The position numbers and the translations under genes were made by a program. Below, piece after piece: positions 1 to 12,586 of a stretch of 64,000 bases of DNA (position 1 is its first letter; every line of letters starts with the position of its first letter). Below the pieces are notes generated by a model. It was not told the DNA's origin. It saw nothing but the letters and a program-made list of their open reading frames with translations, and made no database searches. Source of the DNA: Serinus canaria (lineage: Eukaryota; Chordata; Aves; Passeriformes; Fringillidae); the NCBI RefSeq assembly GCF_022539315.1, contig NC_066315.1, positions 95,337,990 to 95,401,989 on the forward strand, in the 5' to 3' direction.

Positions 1-2925
1 AAAAAAAATATTAATATAACTATTTTTGAAGTTTGGGGGTACTTGAGTATTGCGTACATGTGGTATGCTCTGGCAGTAGCTACCTTTCAGGGGGTTGATT
101 TTTTTTTTTTAATTGTTGTTGTTAAATTTTAATTGGTTTTCTTTTTGTTTGTTTTGGGCTGGCATTCTTTAGTTTAAAGAAGTAATAAGTTTTGAAAGTA
201 TTAACAACTGTGTATTTCTCATGTTAAGTAACCAAAGCAGTGGTAAATAGACTTGTAACAAATATACTAAAGGTATTTATAAAGTAAAATAGGGGTAGTA
301 AAAATTTATTCCTACAGATGATTCACTAAATAAGTGAATATGTAAAGACTCTCCCTCAAGCCTTTCTAGCAGGGTGTCACTACAGCAAGACATTACCTAG
401 ACTGACATGCCACACTTTCACATCCACTTACTTGTCTGCCAATATATAACAGCTACCAGAAGCAGAAGCACTTACACTTAGGACATTCCTTGTAAACCAT
501 CACTGGCTTTTTTTTTTTTCAATGTAAAAAGGAAAGCTTTTTTACCTTTTTACTTCAGACTTGATGACATGGCATATATTAGTGCTGGCTACCATAACAG
601 ATGTTCTTTTCATTCTGCTAAGATAAAGCAATTGTAGGCAGTAAGCATTTTGGCACTTTACAAATGTTGTGGGAGATGTTATTTTTGAAGTAGAGCAAAA
701 AAAAATCACAAAGGACTGAGTGGTTTACAGCTTTTTTAGATGACTTTGTTTCTACAAAGTCTCAAGCAGTTGTTGAGGTATAGCTGACAAACAGATCTGT
801 GATCTAACAATTGAAAAGCAAAAAATAAGTTTAATACCAGATGAGGACAATTTACCCCTTTGCAACACTTCTGAGTTTATGAGAAACAGTGAAAGAAATT
901 GAAAAATTACCTCCTCCAGTTAGACTTCACAGAGTATTCAAATCAGTGCAGTAAACCAAGCTAATGTGAAGGGAAATAAAAGACCACCTTGGGCTAAAAT
1001 ATAAAAGCCAAGCTATTGCTTTAGATGTGGATATGTAAGTCATCTGGCTGATTTTCTGGGATGCCCTGCAAGATATGTAGATTGAAAACAATGTCAAATG
1101 TAAAAGGATCATCAAAGTAGATGTTCTACATTTGAAGACAGATGGAAACAAAACACCTTCAGCTTTATACTAATAAATTCTAAGCAGCTTGTGTCTAAAA
1201 ATAATGATCAGATTGTTCAGCTGGTATTAATTAATGATAAAACATAACTTTCCATATATCCACATTTAAAAGTATTTTCTTTGAAGTCAATACTTCAAAG
1301 TACTTCAAGACAAAGTGCTTAAAGATGGAAAAGAAACTGGTAATAATTTGTGTACACATTAAATCCAAAAGGTAGAAACAGTCTTCTTTATTCATTTTAA
1401 TCTTTCCTTTTGCTTTCTAATATAATGGACTTATTTATTTTAGTGTTTTTCAATGAGCAAAGGAGTATTTTACTTCAAGAAGGTGGTAAAAAACTGATTT
1501 AAGAGTAGTCAGAAAGTATTTTTTTTTCTGGCTAAGATTGTCAGAAACATAATGAAGAAATATAGAATATATATATCTATTATTGAAACACAAAAATTCA
1601 TCCTTATTAAAAATGGATTAGGAAGAGGAGAGATGGTAATGATCAGCCTTGTATTTTGTGTAATGCCATACTCTACCAAATTTATTCTCTGATTTAGTTG
1701 GGGCTTTATTGCTATGGCCCTGGGGAAAAAAAATTAAGAAGAGCCTAATATTCACTTCAGCCTAAAATATGTTTACCTTTTGTTGCTTTTTTTCCTTCCT
1801 TTTGGTAAATCTATGTACAGTCAAAGACAATTATCATTATACTTAGCTCAGTGCCAGGAATCCAGTTTTGTTACTCCTCTATCCAATTCTAGAAATATCA
1901 CACCTCCTGACTGATTTAATGAAAATTATTTTTCTGGTAACTTCTATGGTCTTGGGAGTTGACAGTGTTTCTGCTCATGATGGTGAAGTTTCATATTAAT
2001 TCTGTCAAGCAAGCCATGTGAATCAGTTTATACAAACCTCAATTTTTTAAAAACCTTTTTTCTCAGTCAGATGCCTCTCGTCTTTACATCTCAGTAAGGT
2101 CATTTATTTACTCTGTTATATTAAAATGAAGAAAATGCTTCCTAGGAAAATACTGAAATATATACATCATTCAAGTTAGGACTACCACAGAGTGCCACTA
2201 TGTGACTCAGTAACTGGTGAATTTTTCTTCCTGATTATCAGACAAATTTCAGTTTTATCTTAAAATGGAATAGATGTTATTGCCAAAATGCATTTTACAC
2301 ATTTTTACTCATTTCATTCTGGGAGGGAGACAGCAACAAAAAATATTTATTCATATGTAGGAATGTTATATGCTGAGCATGATTAATTGCCAAATTTTAA
2401 AAGGCCAATGACAATTTTGACAATACTTTGTTACTGAGTTTACTTTGGTATCCATGGGATTTAGGGGGATAGCTACATTTTAGACTTCTAAATACCTTGC
2501 AAATCTGACTTCTTTGTTATGTCTTCCTTATAAGAATCTTCTTTTTGTGAAGGTAAAGAGGACTACTCTGATGTTAAGACTATTTTATTGTGTCAACCAT
2601 GTCATAATAACAAGTTTGCCACGCAACTTATAGCAAGACAACCACAAAAAAAGATTTTAGAGGTTCTCAAGTAATATCTTGTAAGGAAGTACAGGCTAAA
2701 TTATTCTGAAAAGATGATGGAAGAATCAAGAAACTTGAGTTGAATAATTAAACAAACTGGAAGAGTATCACAGTCTCAGAGTCAGCTGTGTTTATTAATG
2801 AGTGTTTGGAAACACCTTGACAGTAGAAGATAAGTTGAAAAGCTATTGCTTTAGCTGTCCCTAGATCTTCTGACAAAATTATTCTTCTGCAAATGAAGAC
2901 TGCATCTCCTTTTGCCTGCATAATT
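1..2925. other. AT-rich unique sequence, no gene seen
   Basis: No open frame here looks coding and no repeat family was recognised. It holds T-rich runs (about 101-160 and 508-519) and a short perfect hairpin at 1279-1300 with 9-bp arms (CTTTGAAGT / ACTTCAAAG) and a 4-nt loop. The rest reads as ordinary intergenic or intronic bird DNA. Confidence 0.5.
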
Positions 2926-3268
2926 ACTTATCAAATCAGTCACAACTGACCATTTACTTTTTTCTTATGGCTTACTGATGTCACTGTTGCCTGGAAACTC
3001 TGATTTCTATGACTGTAGTGAAGAACTAGAAGCTGGCAGAGCTGCAATGAGACAGCTCTTTGCTAAGGGATGCTTATCAGAGACAAACAAACTTCTGACC
3101 TTTGATGAATTTTCACAGAAGCAGACATGCCTGAAGCTTATGTCAGAGTTTGTGAAAGATCAACACAAACAAAAGGCTTCTGCAGAGATTTTGACACTCT
3201 CATTTGAGCCTGAAGGGATTAAGGAAGAGATGGGCCACCTTCATAATGGAATATTATGGACCTGTTGA
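2926..3268 (+). pseudogene. Unassigned open frame, candidate exon or pseudogene
   Basis: The frame is open from just after a TAA near 2923 to the TGA at 3266-3268, about 114 codons; the first ATG is at 2978 and would give 96 residues. The product is hydrophilic and mixed in composition, with an acidic stretch (SEELEAGRAAMRQLFAKG) and Lys/Glu-rich helical-looking sequence, unlike the Phe/Ile/Lys-rich chance frames elsewhere in this AT-rich window. A pyrimidine-rich stretch near 2950-2970 could serve a splice acceptor, but there is no clean AG boundary. I do not recognise the family and assign no function. No partner exon was found nearby. It could be an exon of a long gene, a decayed retrocopy or mobile-element remnant, or chance. 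Confidence 0.25.
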
Positions 3269-5689
3269 ATAGTTTGGGCAGTTCCCAGTATAGAAGTGAA
3301 AAGCAAAGAAAAATTTACATCCATTTCATCAATAATGTATGAGCAAGTGATGGGGGGAAGAAAAGGAGGAAAAGTTTCAATGTTACCTGGACATATACAC
3401 TGAGGGAAAAATGTGACTTTGTTCAGCAGGAGTGAAAAAGGTTGATAATACGAGAGACAACTTCAAACTTGGAAAGAGCGGATGTAGGAAAGAGAGATTA
3501 GGTGATTGTTATAGAGAGCTGTATAAAGTTCCTTTAAATTCTCATGCCATAAGGCAGGCAGGTTAATTCAGAATGGCCTGCTCCATACAGGAAGGTCCAT
3601 GGGACTATCAGAAAGAAACTGTATTAGGATCCAGTTTAGGTACTTAGCACAAACTTCTGGCATTACCTTTCCATACCTCGTCTATGAATTTCAAAACTGA
3701 TGTCTTAGTAGTTTTATTACTTGTGTCTGTATTTAATATTTGGTCAAAATATACAATAGCCCTATTGGTAGTGATACTTTTATTTTCGATATGCATCATA
3801 AATGGAGAGTGGAAAGATGAGACAACTGATTAGCCTAAAATATTATTTACAACTGCTTCAGTAGAACAAACAGTGGATTAAAGCTTTAAAATTATAATCT
3901 ACTATAACTAAAAACATCAATGAGATAGAACTGTATTGCCAAAATCTGTCCAGTAATGACAATACTTCTCCAGTCTAGGCTTTTATTGCTTAAAACACAA
4001 GGGTGAACCTTAGTTCAAATGGAAATTCCCTCATTTTCTCCAATTTAGGAGACAATACCGATATTGTTGTCATTGGAAGGTATGTCCACTTCTCTTTTTG
4101 AATATCATTTGCATTCTTGAGTTAGTTCTCGTTCTTAAAACACAACTTCAGTCTTTGCCTATAATTAACATTAATATGTCTCTTGCTGGGAGGTTATCTA
4201 AAAATTCATAAATTTTTCTTTTCAACTGTATCAACTCACCTTTGATACAGAATACAGGGGGCTCAGTGTAAAAAGTGAAATTCAGTAACAAGTTTCTCTT
4301 ATACAATTCTTTCAGGTATAGTTATTATTTTTTCAGATTTTTTTGAAGTAGAACACCTTAGGCATCAGTGCAACTTATGATTTGATATTGAGATGAAACA
4401 TTTGTCTAGAACAAACTTTCAGAAGTAAAAATAACAAACATTTCTTCTTTCCATTTTTGAAATATTGGTATCATCAAATTTGACTACAGTGCTGCATTGC
4501 ATTAAAATATTTACCTAATATGCTTTCATAGTAGTAAAGGTTTATTTTATTTTCTTTTCCTTGTGTATTAAGAATAAATTCTAATTTGCTTTCTGAGAAT
4601 TACCACAGTAAGCCAGACTCAATTTACAAAATGAAACCCTGGGGCCTGGAGGACACTGACAGTGATACGATAAACAGTTCTGCTCTGTTGCAGAGCTCGA
4701 AGCAATATAATACTTTCAAGTTCAGAAATTTCAGACTAACAACTAACAAGAAAACACAAAATATAAAAGTGTTTAGTAATGATTTATTTTTATTCTTCTT
4801 AGAAGCCATTGCAACTAAAGGGGAGACTAAAAATAAAATTTTTTGCCTATAAAATGGCAGATAAATTATGATTAAAGGGACAAATAATTTAAAACAAAGT
4901 ATCCAAAAGCATCTTATTACCTTTTTTTTGTTTTGTTTCTTTCATGCTCTGTCATGATTGCATTAATTTTTCCTATTTGCTCCACAGCCCGTTGCATGGC
5001 ACAGATTCCTCACTCACAGTTCATACACTACCTACACTTGACTTACTCATCTACATAACTGCAGATGGGTGTTAGACCACAATTGGGTTTTACACTAATA
5101 TGGCAACTAGTCAAGCTATTAGGCAAACCAAATTCCTAAATGTTAGTGAAATTTTGGTCTCTGTATTCAATTACAGCAAGATAGACCTGGAATTTTCTCA
5201 ATGCCTCATTTTCTTCTAGGTGCTGCATCAGAACCTTTTTAATTGGCTGAGAAAAACCAATCTGGAGCCAACAGTGAAGGAGTCTCTATGTTTTGCACTG
5301 ATATTGCTTTGTCTCATTAAAATTTAGGTCTTGAAGAAAATAAAACTCTGTAAAAGTGTTTGTTTCTTCCCCTGCCAGAGGAAACACACAAAGATGCCTT
5401 AAGAAGGAAGCAAACTTTTCAGATAAATCAGATTGGTTCCCAGTTAATGGCAAAGCAAGAAGATATCTCCAACAGTTATCCTTTTCACTTTTCTCTCTTT
5501 CTCTTTCTTTCCCTCTCTGATTCCAACAATTCTTTAAATATCAATGAAATATTCCTTAATTTAACAACATTCCGTAGTTTAAACACTAAATTTGTTGACA
5601 TCAATAGTGAATAGATACCTTTCAACAGCAAATACAGCAAAAAAAGTTTAAAGAAAAGTTCCCCAGGAGTTATACAAAAGAGATATAAA
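3269..5689. other. AT-rich unique sequence, no gene seen
   Basis: Short open frames at 4586-4852 and 5360-5614 have the skewed, low-complexity composition expected by chance in AT-rich DNA and have no recognisable motif. No repeat family was recognised. Confidence 0.5.
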
Positions 5690-5701
5690 GGGGGGGGGGG
5701 G
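5690..5701. repeat. Poly-G run (12 G)
   Basis: Twelve consecutive G residues follow an AT-rich flank. It is a mononucleotide microsatellite, and its length may be unreliable in the assembly. Confidence 0.9.
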
Positions 5702-6101
5702 CTACAAAATAAATACTAACACTGCGGTACAATAATGCATTAGCTTTATCTTTTCCATTAAAAAATAACAGATCATAGGGAGAGGACTTCTTTCAAATAA
5801 AAAATCATTACAAAACTTCTCTATTGAGTTATATTTATCTGCTGATCTTCATGCCTCTTCTGGCAGAAGTGCCTGTCTTATCTGTTCTTACTAATATTTC
5901 TAAAGTTTTCCACTTGTCATTGAAATAAAGAACTGTTGTTGAAACAGCATCAGCTAGCTTACTAATGGGACTGGCTGATAAGTCATTTGTTAATGACCAA
6001 CCCTCTCTGCTAGATGTGCTGAGGGAAAGAAGTTCCCTCTGTGAAAGCAAATCTACCCCATGTACACTCCCAAATCCTAAGTAACATTTATATATAATTA
6101 C

Positions 6102-6110
6102 GGTGTGTGT

Positions 6111-6155
<45 letters not shown>

Positions 6156-6168
6156 GGTGGGTGGGTGC
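6102..6168. repeat. (GT)n microsatellite with GGGT extension
   Basis: About 51 bases of alternating GT with one TA interruption, followed by a short (GGGT)n run. On the opposite strand this makes the Thr/His run in a 142-codon open frame (5835-6263), which is therefore spurious. Alternating purine-pyrimidine tracts can adopt Z-DNA; no role is inferred. Confidence 0.95.
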
Positions 6169-6277
6169 AGCTGCCACATTTTTTGTCTGTCCTGGGGCCT
6201 TGAATTTAGAAGGCAGCAGCATGGTAGGGTAGTATGCTTTGAAATACTATCATTCATAGTCAATATTCATAGTCATT

Positions 6278-7112
6278 GACTCTGGCAACCATTTGCTGGT
6301 CACCCTCACCTCTGTGCCCAGTAAAAGCTCAGAACAGATCACCTTGGAAGATAGGTTAAAACATTCAACATGGCTTCACCAGGGACAAATCATGCCTGAT
6401 TAACATAATGGCCTGAAGGAGTGACTGCATCAGTGGACAAGGGAAGAACTACAGACCTCATCTTCTTGGCCTTCTGTAAGGCTTTTAATGTGGTCCCTCG
6501 CAACATTCTTGCCTAAACTGGAAAGACATGGGTGTGATGAATGCACTTTTAGGTGGATACAGAATAGGTTGGATGGCCACATATGAAAACTTCCAGTCAG
6601 TGGCTCAATGGCTTAATGGAAAATTGTGCCAAGTGTTGTCTCTCAGGGGTCTATGGAGGAACTACTATAATTTAATATCTCAGTCAGTGGCATAGACAAT
6701 GGGACTGAAGCAAGTCTGCAGGTGATGTCAAACTGAGTTAATGGTGCTGGGGGAATAGGAGGAACTTTCACAGGCTTGAGGACTGGGCCCATGTAAATGT
6801 TCATGAAGTTCAATCAGGCCAGGTAAAAGGTCCTGAACCTGAGGCAGGGGAACCCCAGGCCAGGTACCACTATTCACAGGGATGAATGGTTTGAAAGCAG
6901 CACTGAGAAGAAAGACTTGGACAGCCTGGCAGATAAAACAATGGGAATTATCTGGCAATGTATGCTTACAGCCCAGAAAGAGAGTCATATCCTGGGTTGC
7001 ATAAAAAGAAATGTGGCAAGTAGGTAGAGGGAGGTGACTCCCACTCTCTACTCTGCTCTTTACTCTTATGGAGTCCCTGCATGTGACGCTGCATCTGGTT
7101 ATGCTGTGATTA
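6278..7112 (+). mobile_element. CR1 LINE fragment, reverse-transcriptase region
   Basis: The plus strand translates, across frameshifts and stops, into the palm and C-terminal part of CR1 ORF2. Landmarks in order: a VTLTSVP-like segment near 6290; the GFT(R/K)xKSCLxN segment near 6380; motif A at 6460-6510, read as [16 protein letters not shown], where the usual catalytic Asp of the LDxCKAFD motif is Ala; and the segment matching 'AQKANRILGCIKRSVASRSRE' near 6960-7040, ending in a 'LPLYSALV'-like region near 7060. The copy is 5'-truncated and also lacks the 3' UTR and terminal repeat. Several in-frame stops and the lost Asp mean it cannot encode active enzyme. The (GT)n array lies about 110 bases upstream. 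Confidence 0.9.
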
Positions 7113-8453
7113 TTCTCACAAGCAAGAGTGGGAATGCAGCAACAACAACCAAACTCACTGTATGTTCCTTGTAAGCACAGTTATGTTTATATCTGTCAAT
7201 TGCAGCTATTTTTATCTCTAAACTGGGAAGGGTGGCTACAGAGACCATTTCTGCCTCCAGAAATGAGATCAGCAAAGTTTACTTTTGACTTATCTTGGTC
7301 AGTGTCAGCAAGGACTAATAGTGTATTTACACAAACCTCCATTCTTCCCCTTTCCTTCTTTATCCTCTAGATACAAATTCAATCACTTGCTCAATAAACT
7401 GACTCTTATTTTTCTCTAAAAGCCACCTTAGACACAGTTTCTGGTGTGAACTTCCAGCACAATGCAATTTTTAACTCCAAAGTCATCTGTTTGTGTGGCT
7501 GTAAACTAAAGGCATAAATGAGTGAAGTACATATAAGAAAGGCTTCATATGTTTTTATAGAATTGTAGTTAGAGGTTAGAACCTGTACTATTTAAAATAA
7601 GTGGCCACATATAACAAAAGTTTATTGCATCTGACAGCATAAAAGCTAAGGTCTTTCCATTCCCTCTCTAACTGCCTGCATAGCATGAGCAGTGCAGTCT
7701 CAAGTTTGTCTGCATCTGCCAACATATACATGTCTTTGTATCGAACTGGGAGCAAACCATTTTTTGTGTGTGTGTGTTGCAGGCACTATGAAAGATAAAC
7801 ACAGCAAGAAAACAGCAGGCAAGTCACTTCTATGTTACATTATCAGCTAATCAGCAGGAGGTACCCTTACCTTCAGCAGCTGTCATTTCCCCAGCTCCTC
7901 TACTTATATCCCTTATCATGCAGAGGAGCCAAGGTCAGGCCACAAAACTGTATCACCTTCACAATATCAGCAGGGCTGAGCCTTCCCAGCCAAGTGAATG
8001 GGTGAGAGAAAGATAGATGAGGTTGCTTTCAAACCAACCTCCCTGTTCCACAATACTCTGAACAGCTGCTAAGCCACCTGGCCTGCCACAGGATTATACC
8101 TTATTTAATTCTCATGCACAAGAACCCAAACACCGCATAGTATTGCCATTTCTGACTGCAGGAAAAAAAATATCACTTTTTTCTCTCACAATTTTAGTTT
8201 GAATAAAACCTGTTTTCAGTAAACAGACTTACTAAAGAAAGTTACAAGAGATGAATAAACTCCATTAACTGATTGGATAGTTGGTGGGAAAAACACTCAG
8301 TGTACAAAAACCAAGACACAGCCAAGTCTGCGCAGAAGTTGGAGACCAAGGGAATTGAGAACTCACTTGTGTCTTCAGAACACAGAGCCCTGGGTACTAC
8401 CAAAATCATCTGTGCTCTGATTATATAGTAATTTGTCAGAGACATAAGTGTAC
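7113..8453. other. No gene seen; possibly decayed repeat in 7640-8130
   Basis: The stretch 7640-8130 is richer in GC and CAG/CTG-like words than its flanks, which often marks very old transposon sequence, but no family could be named. A short TG-rich tract sits near 7764-7778. No coding frame is supported. Confidence 0.4.
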
Positions 8454-9006
8454 TGTGTTTGAATGGCAAGGTTTTGGTAACACGGTAGCTACAAGGGTGA
8501 TCTCTGTCAGAAGCTGCCAGAAGCTTCTTCCATGTACAACAGAGCCAATATTGACTCCAAGACTGCTGGCCAAGGCAAAGTTCATTAGTGATGTCAGTGC
8601 ACCTCTGGGATAATGCACCTCAGAAAAGGAAAAAAAAATGCTGCACCATGACAATTGCAGCCCGAGAGGAGAGGAGAAAATGAGAACCCCCATTCCTCAC
8701 ACCTCTGCATCACTAAAGGTGAGGAGGTAAAGAATATCAGGAGCAAAGCCCATGAAGAAGGGACCAGAAGAGGAAAGGTGTTCTTAAGATTTAGGAGTTC
8801 TTTTCTCATTATCATACTCTGCTTTGATTTGTAATACATTAAACTAATTTCTCTGAGTCAGGTTTGTTTTAACTAACTGGTGATTATCATTTCCTGTTCT
8901 TATCTCGACCATTTTTTATATTTTCTTTCCACTGCCCAGTTGAGGAGGACAGCAATAGAGCAGCCTTGGTGTGTACCTGGTATTCAGCCAAGGTCAAACC
9001 ATCACA
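8454..9006 (+). mobile_element. Avian ERV LTR remnant (solo-like)
   Basis: From about 8465 the strand follows, from memory, a common avian LTR: an 'agaagctgccagaagcttc' block near 8509-8527, an 'acagagccaat' block near 8537, an A/G-rich block at 8680-8790, then 'aggtgttcttaagattta' (8776-8793), an A/T-rich polyadenylation-like segment near 8838-8846, 'cttatctcgacc' near 8899-8910, and a 3' end reading 'gccaaggtcaaaccatcaca' that stops at 9006. The 5' TG at 8454 is a guess. Much of the family's internal G/C-rich part seems to be missing near 8650-8680. No matching target-site duplication was found (left ...TGTAC, right GAGAA). No internal retroviral genes are present. Confidence 0.7.
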
Positions 9007-11487
9007 GAGAAAAAACTGAAGGAACTGGAAAGCAAGTGGGGAGAAGGTATCATACACAGATATTGAAAGACAAGATATTAGGGAAAAAATGTAAAAATAA
9101 CTAGTAAGAGGATTTAGCAAACACACCTGGAAGTCTTAGAGATACAACTTGCACAAATCTTTCAACTAACAAATCTTTCTGCAAATGCATTACTACAGGG
9201 AAGGTTGTAATAAGCTCAGTGATTTAAAATTATAGAAGGAACATTTGATGTAAGACAGCAACACCAACACCAAATATATTTTTTGCAGTTGCATCCACCA
9301 AGAGTGACTTTCAGGAGGTTCCAGCAACCACAGATGTTCTGTCCCTTTTTGATATGTCATGAGACAGAATAAAGATCACCTGACAAAACAAAGAATTACA
9401 TGGTATTCAGAAAGGGGGAGTGGTGGCATTGCCAGGTTGCTAACTGTGCCATAAAAATGTTTGGGTTTTTTCAAGTACCATGTCCAGATGGTAAGATAAT
9501 GGGCAGTGTGATGCCTATTAAAAAAAATAAAAAAAAAAAAATTGGAGAAAGATCCACAGAACTGAGAACCTAAAAGCCTAATTTCTGTATTGGCCTTCTG
9601 TAGAGACTGGATTGAAAACAGAATTGCTGAGCAGGAAGATAAATATGCTTTATTCAGGAAAAACAAGATTTTCTAAGGAAAATCATTTCCCAAAAATTAG
9701 TGGACCTGTTTAAAAACACAATTAAGAAGTTTGTAGAGAAGAGGAACATAATAGAGTCTACATAAATTTTCAGAGAAATCCTTGAGGAAACTAAGGTGCA
9801 GCAAAGTTATAAACTCATTGTTATTTGGCTAAAACATAGAAGAGAGATAAGGAAGGGGAATGGTCAGACCTAAATATATCAGCAAGAGGAATTCAGTAGA
9901 GATGCAGAATACACAGGAAAAACACTGTCTTATTCTGTATAAACAGCAATGATCTTTATTATGTCTTGTACCACTGAAGAAGAAATAGATGTACAAAAGC
10001 AATAAGACAGATTTCAATGTTGGTCAAGAAAACAGTATTAGAAAAGGAAGGAGAGAAACAAAATAAAACCATAACATGAGCTCATATTTTCAATGTTGTG
10101 TGCAGACACTGTCCTTATCACAAAAAGATAATGTTTGACTTGGAGAGGATGGAGAAGGATCACAAAAGTGACAGAAAAGGTTGCACCATACGTGTAAGGA
10201 ATGAACAGACAGTGTAAACATTTATTCAGGTAATGACTAAATGAACTAAAGCTTCTGAAATTTTAGAAGAGATGTAAGAAGATAGCATAAGCCCCCATGA
10301 CTAACAGGGAAAGAGCAAATAGGAAAGAAATGTCAGCATTTTCTAAAATCAGAAATAGGGGATGGATAAAATTCCCACCTATCAGGTCTCAGTTCAAAAC
10401 AAACCAGTATTATTACTACTTGCAATTTGAACACATATAGCTTTCAACTTAATGATCACAAAAAAAAAAAATCAACAGAAGTCTAATATTCAGAGGAAAT
10501 TACATTTCAAAAGTGAAAGAGACCATAGCAATATTCTAAGAGTACAAAAGTTATATGATAAAATACAGACTATTGTTCACTAGATTTTGCAGATAATGAT
10601 AAATAGAAAGAAAATAGAAAGCTTTAGTTCTTCAGCTCTTATGCATTTTAAATTATTATAAAATAATTGATTTAATTTTATTTCTTCTGATCAATTGTTG
10701 ACTACTTCCATACCTCAGTTAACTGAATTTATTAATTATTTTGGGTTTTACTTTAAGCCAGGCTCCGATAAATCAAGAGAAACTTCATGCTGTAGCATTT
10801 CTCATGAAAATGTGACAGAAATATGGAGAATGATCTATTTTTGTTGTTATATTTATTCTGCATATCCCTAATAAACAAGTTTATCATGAGTCCCTGAAAA
10901 CACAATTCTGTTTATTATTCACTTTGAAGTAGAGAATGCAATTTACTGTATGCTTGTAAAAGGTCTTATAAAATATTCCATACTACATACATTAGTAATA
11001 ATTTGTTGTTGTTGTATATTACTATTATTATTACTGCTCTCTTTTAATATTTTTTTATTAAAGAAGGTCAAGTTTAGTATTGTAGTTCCAGATATTTATG
11101 CCAGCAAATAGGACTTTAATTACTATGTTCACAGAATTAAGGAAAAAGGAACAGAGTTTAACATTTTCCTCTACAGATCTAGAATTCCCCATCAATTGCT
11201 TGTAATTCAAACAGCCACTAGATATAGGCATATAAAATGTTAGAAAAAATGCCAAAAATTAGCCTTAAAGAAATACACTTTGGGCTAAACCCCAACTACA
11301 TGCCTTTGTATAAACGTTGGATAAAGAGCCAAACATATCTAATAGCCTTCAATTCTGCATCCATTACATTCAGTGGAAAAACTTGTGGTGCTGTCAGAAG
11401 GAACAGATTTTAGCATGGCTGAAATTACTAGTTCAATATACAGTTTATTAACCATGCTTTATTTTATTAATCAGTGGATGAAAACTT
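9007..11487. other. AT-rich unique sequence, no gene seen
   Basis: Holds A-rich runs at about 9510-9541 and 10459-10470 and a (TTG)n/(ATT)n patch at about 11003-11034. Open frames are short and low-complexity. No repeat family was recognised. Confidence 0.5.
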
Positions 11488-11600
11488 TGTGACGGGTTTA
11501 CCTTGGTGGGTTGCCAGACAGCCGCACACTCGCATCCAGGCCAGAGGGAGAAAATACGATGGAAAAGCTCGCAGGTTGACAGAAAAACATGAGTATGTCT
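11488..11600 (-). mobile_element. Probable LTR 3'-end fragment, inverted relative to the copy at 8454-9006
   Basis: Starting at 'tgtgacgggtttaccttgg', this stretch aligns by eye with the reverse complement of 8890-9006. Shared blocks are TGTGA(T/C)GG, TTTxACCTTGG, xxCCAG, and a later GAGAAAATA / GAAAATATA block followed by (G)CTCG/GGTCGA-like sequence. That would make it the 3' end of a minus-strand LTR. Similarity ends near 11600, where the next element may begin. The alternative is that 11488-12138 is one TG...CA-bounded LTR of about 650 bp. Confidence 0.4.
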
Positions 11601-12138
11601 CCTGGATCTTTGGAAATTAGACTGGGAGTTAGGCAGCCTGCATTGAGATAAGACAAAGGTGACACTAGTGTCCAATTATGTCAGGTCTAGGGAGAAGTAA
11701 ACAAGGCTGTGGGAGAAGAATGTGTCCTCAAGGAGAGTCAGGCCCAGCAGCTGCTCTGATACACAGTGTTGCAAAATCTAGAGTCTGTTGCAAGCCACAG
11801 TTTAAACCATTTTCCTCTCCTGGGGAGATGTTTGGCATTTCCACGTGTACCAGAATATATATTAATGCATAGCACTCCGTGTTTGGTGGGACCCACCACC
11901 GAGGAGCCCAGGGTGAAGAGGTCCTACAGGATGCTGCTGGATCCACAGGGGTGGTGACTGTCTTTCTACTTAATTCATCTCTCTCTGTCTTTCTCACTTG
12001 ACTCACCCCCTCCCCTTGTCTATTCCTTTCTGTCTTTTTCTGCCTCAAATTTACTTTTAAATAATATCTGTTTTATTGACTTTGGCATATGGTCTCATTT
12101 GCACCTTAATTTGGGCAGAGTCATCTCTCTAACAATCA
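11601..12138. mobile_element. Probable second ERV LTR remnant
   Basis: The segment has the texture of a songbird-type LTR: a 'gtttggtgggacccaccacc' block near 11880-11899, 'ggatgctgctggatccacag' (11930-11949), a long C/T-rich tract (about 11955-12045), 'tgttttattgactttggca' near 12070-12088, and an end reading 'ctctctaacaatca' at 12138. These blocks match my recollection of passerine LTRs, but I cannot name the family or settle the strand. No target-site duplication was found. Overlapping open frames on both strands (11678-12048) are shadows of this repeat. Confidence 0.5.
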
Positions 12139-12586
12139 TAATAATCAAGTGTTAACACTGCCCTCTGTCTTCCTTCCCCTTGCTCTCAGGAGGCTCCAGG
12201 TTACAGTAAATGATTAAGCACTATGGCAGAGGTAAACAAGCAATGTATCTATCTTCGATGGCTTCACCAAATCTCTTCTACATCTGACCCTGGTTACTGA
12301 GCAGTCTCAAATAAGGAAAAGAGAGTATTTTCACTCCTTTTTCAGTTCACAAAATTGGTAGGATTTATACCCACATTAGAGCTTGAAGCCACAGTTCAAA
12401 TGACTTTGTTGATTTCGAGAGATAGTCTTGTAGAAGACACAAACTCAACAGACAAGGAATGTTACACATGGAAGTCACAGGTGAAGAGGAGATACTCTTT
12501 TCAGTTAAAGTCATTACAAAGTGGTCTGAGATGTATTTATACTTTGTGATTGAGTCACCATTTGTGTGTAGCTGATTCTGGATCCC

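Noticed and set aside
5835..6263. 142-codon minus-strand frame with a long Thr/His run
   Set aside because: The run is the complement of the (GT)n microsatellite; both flanks lack recognisable protein sequence.
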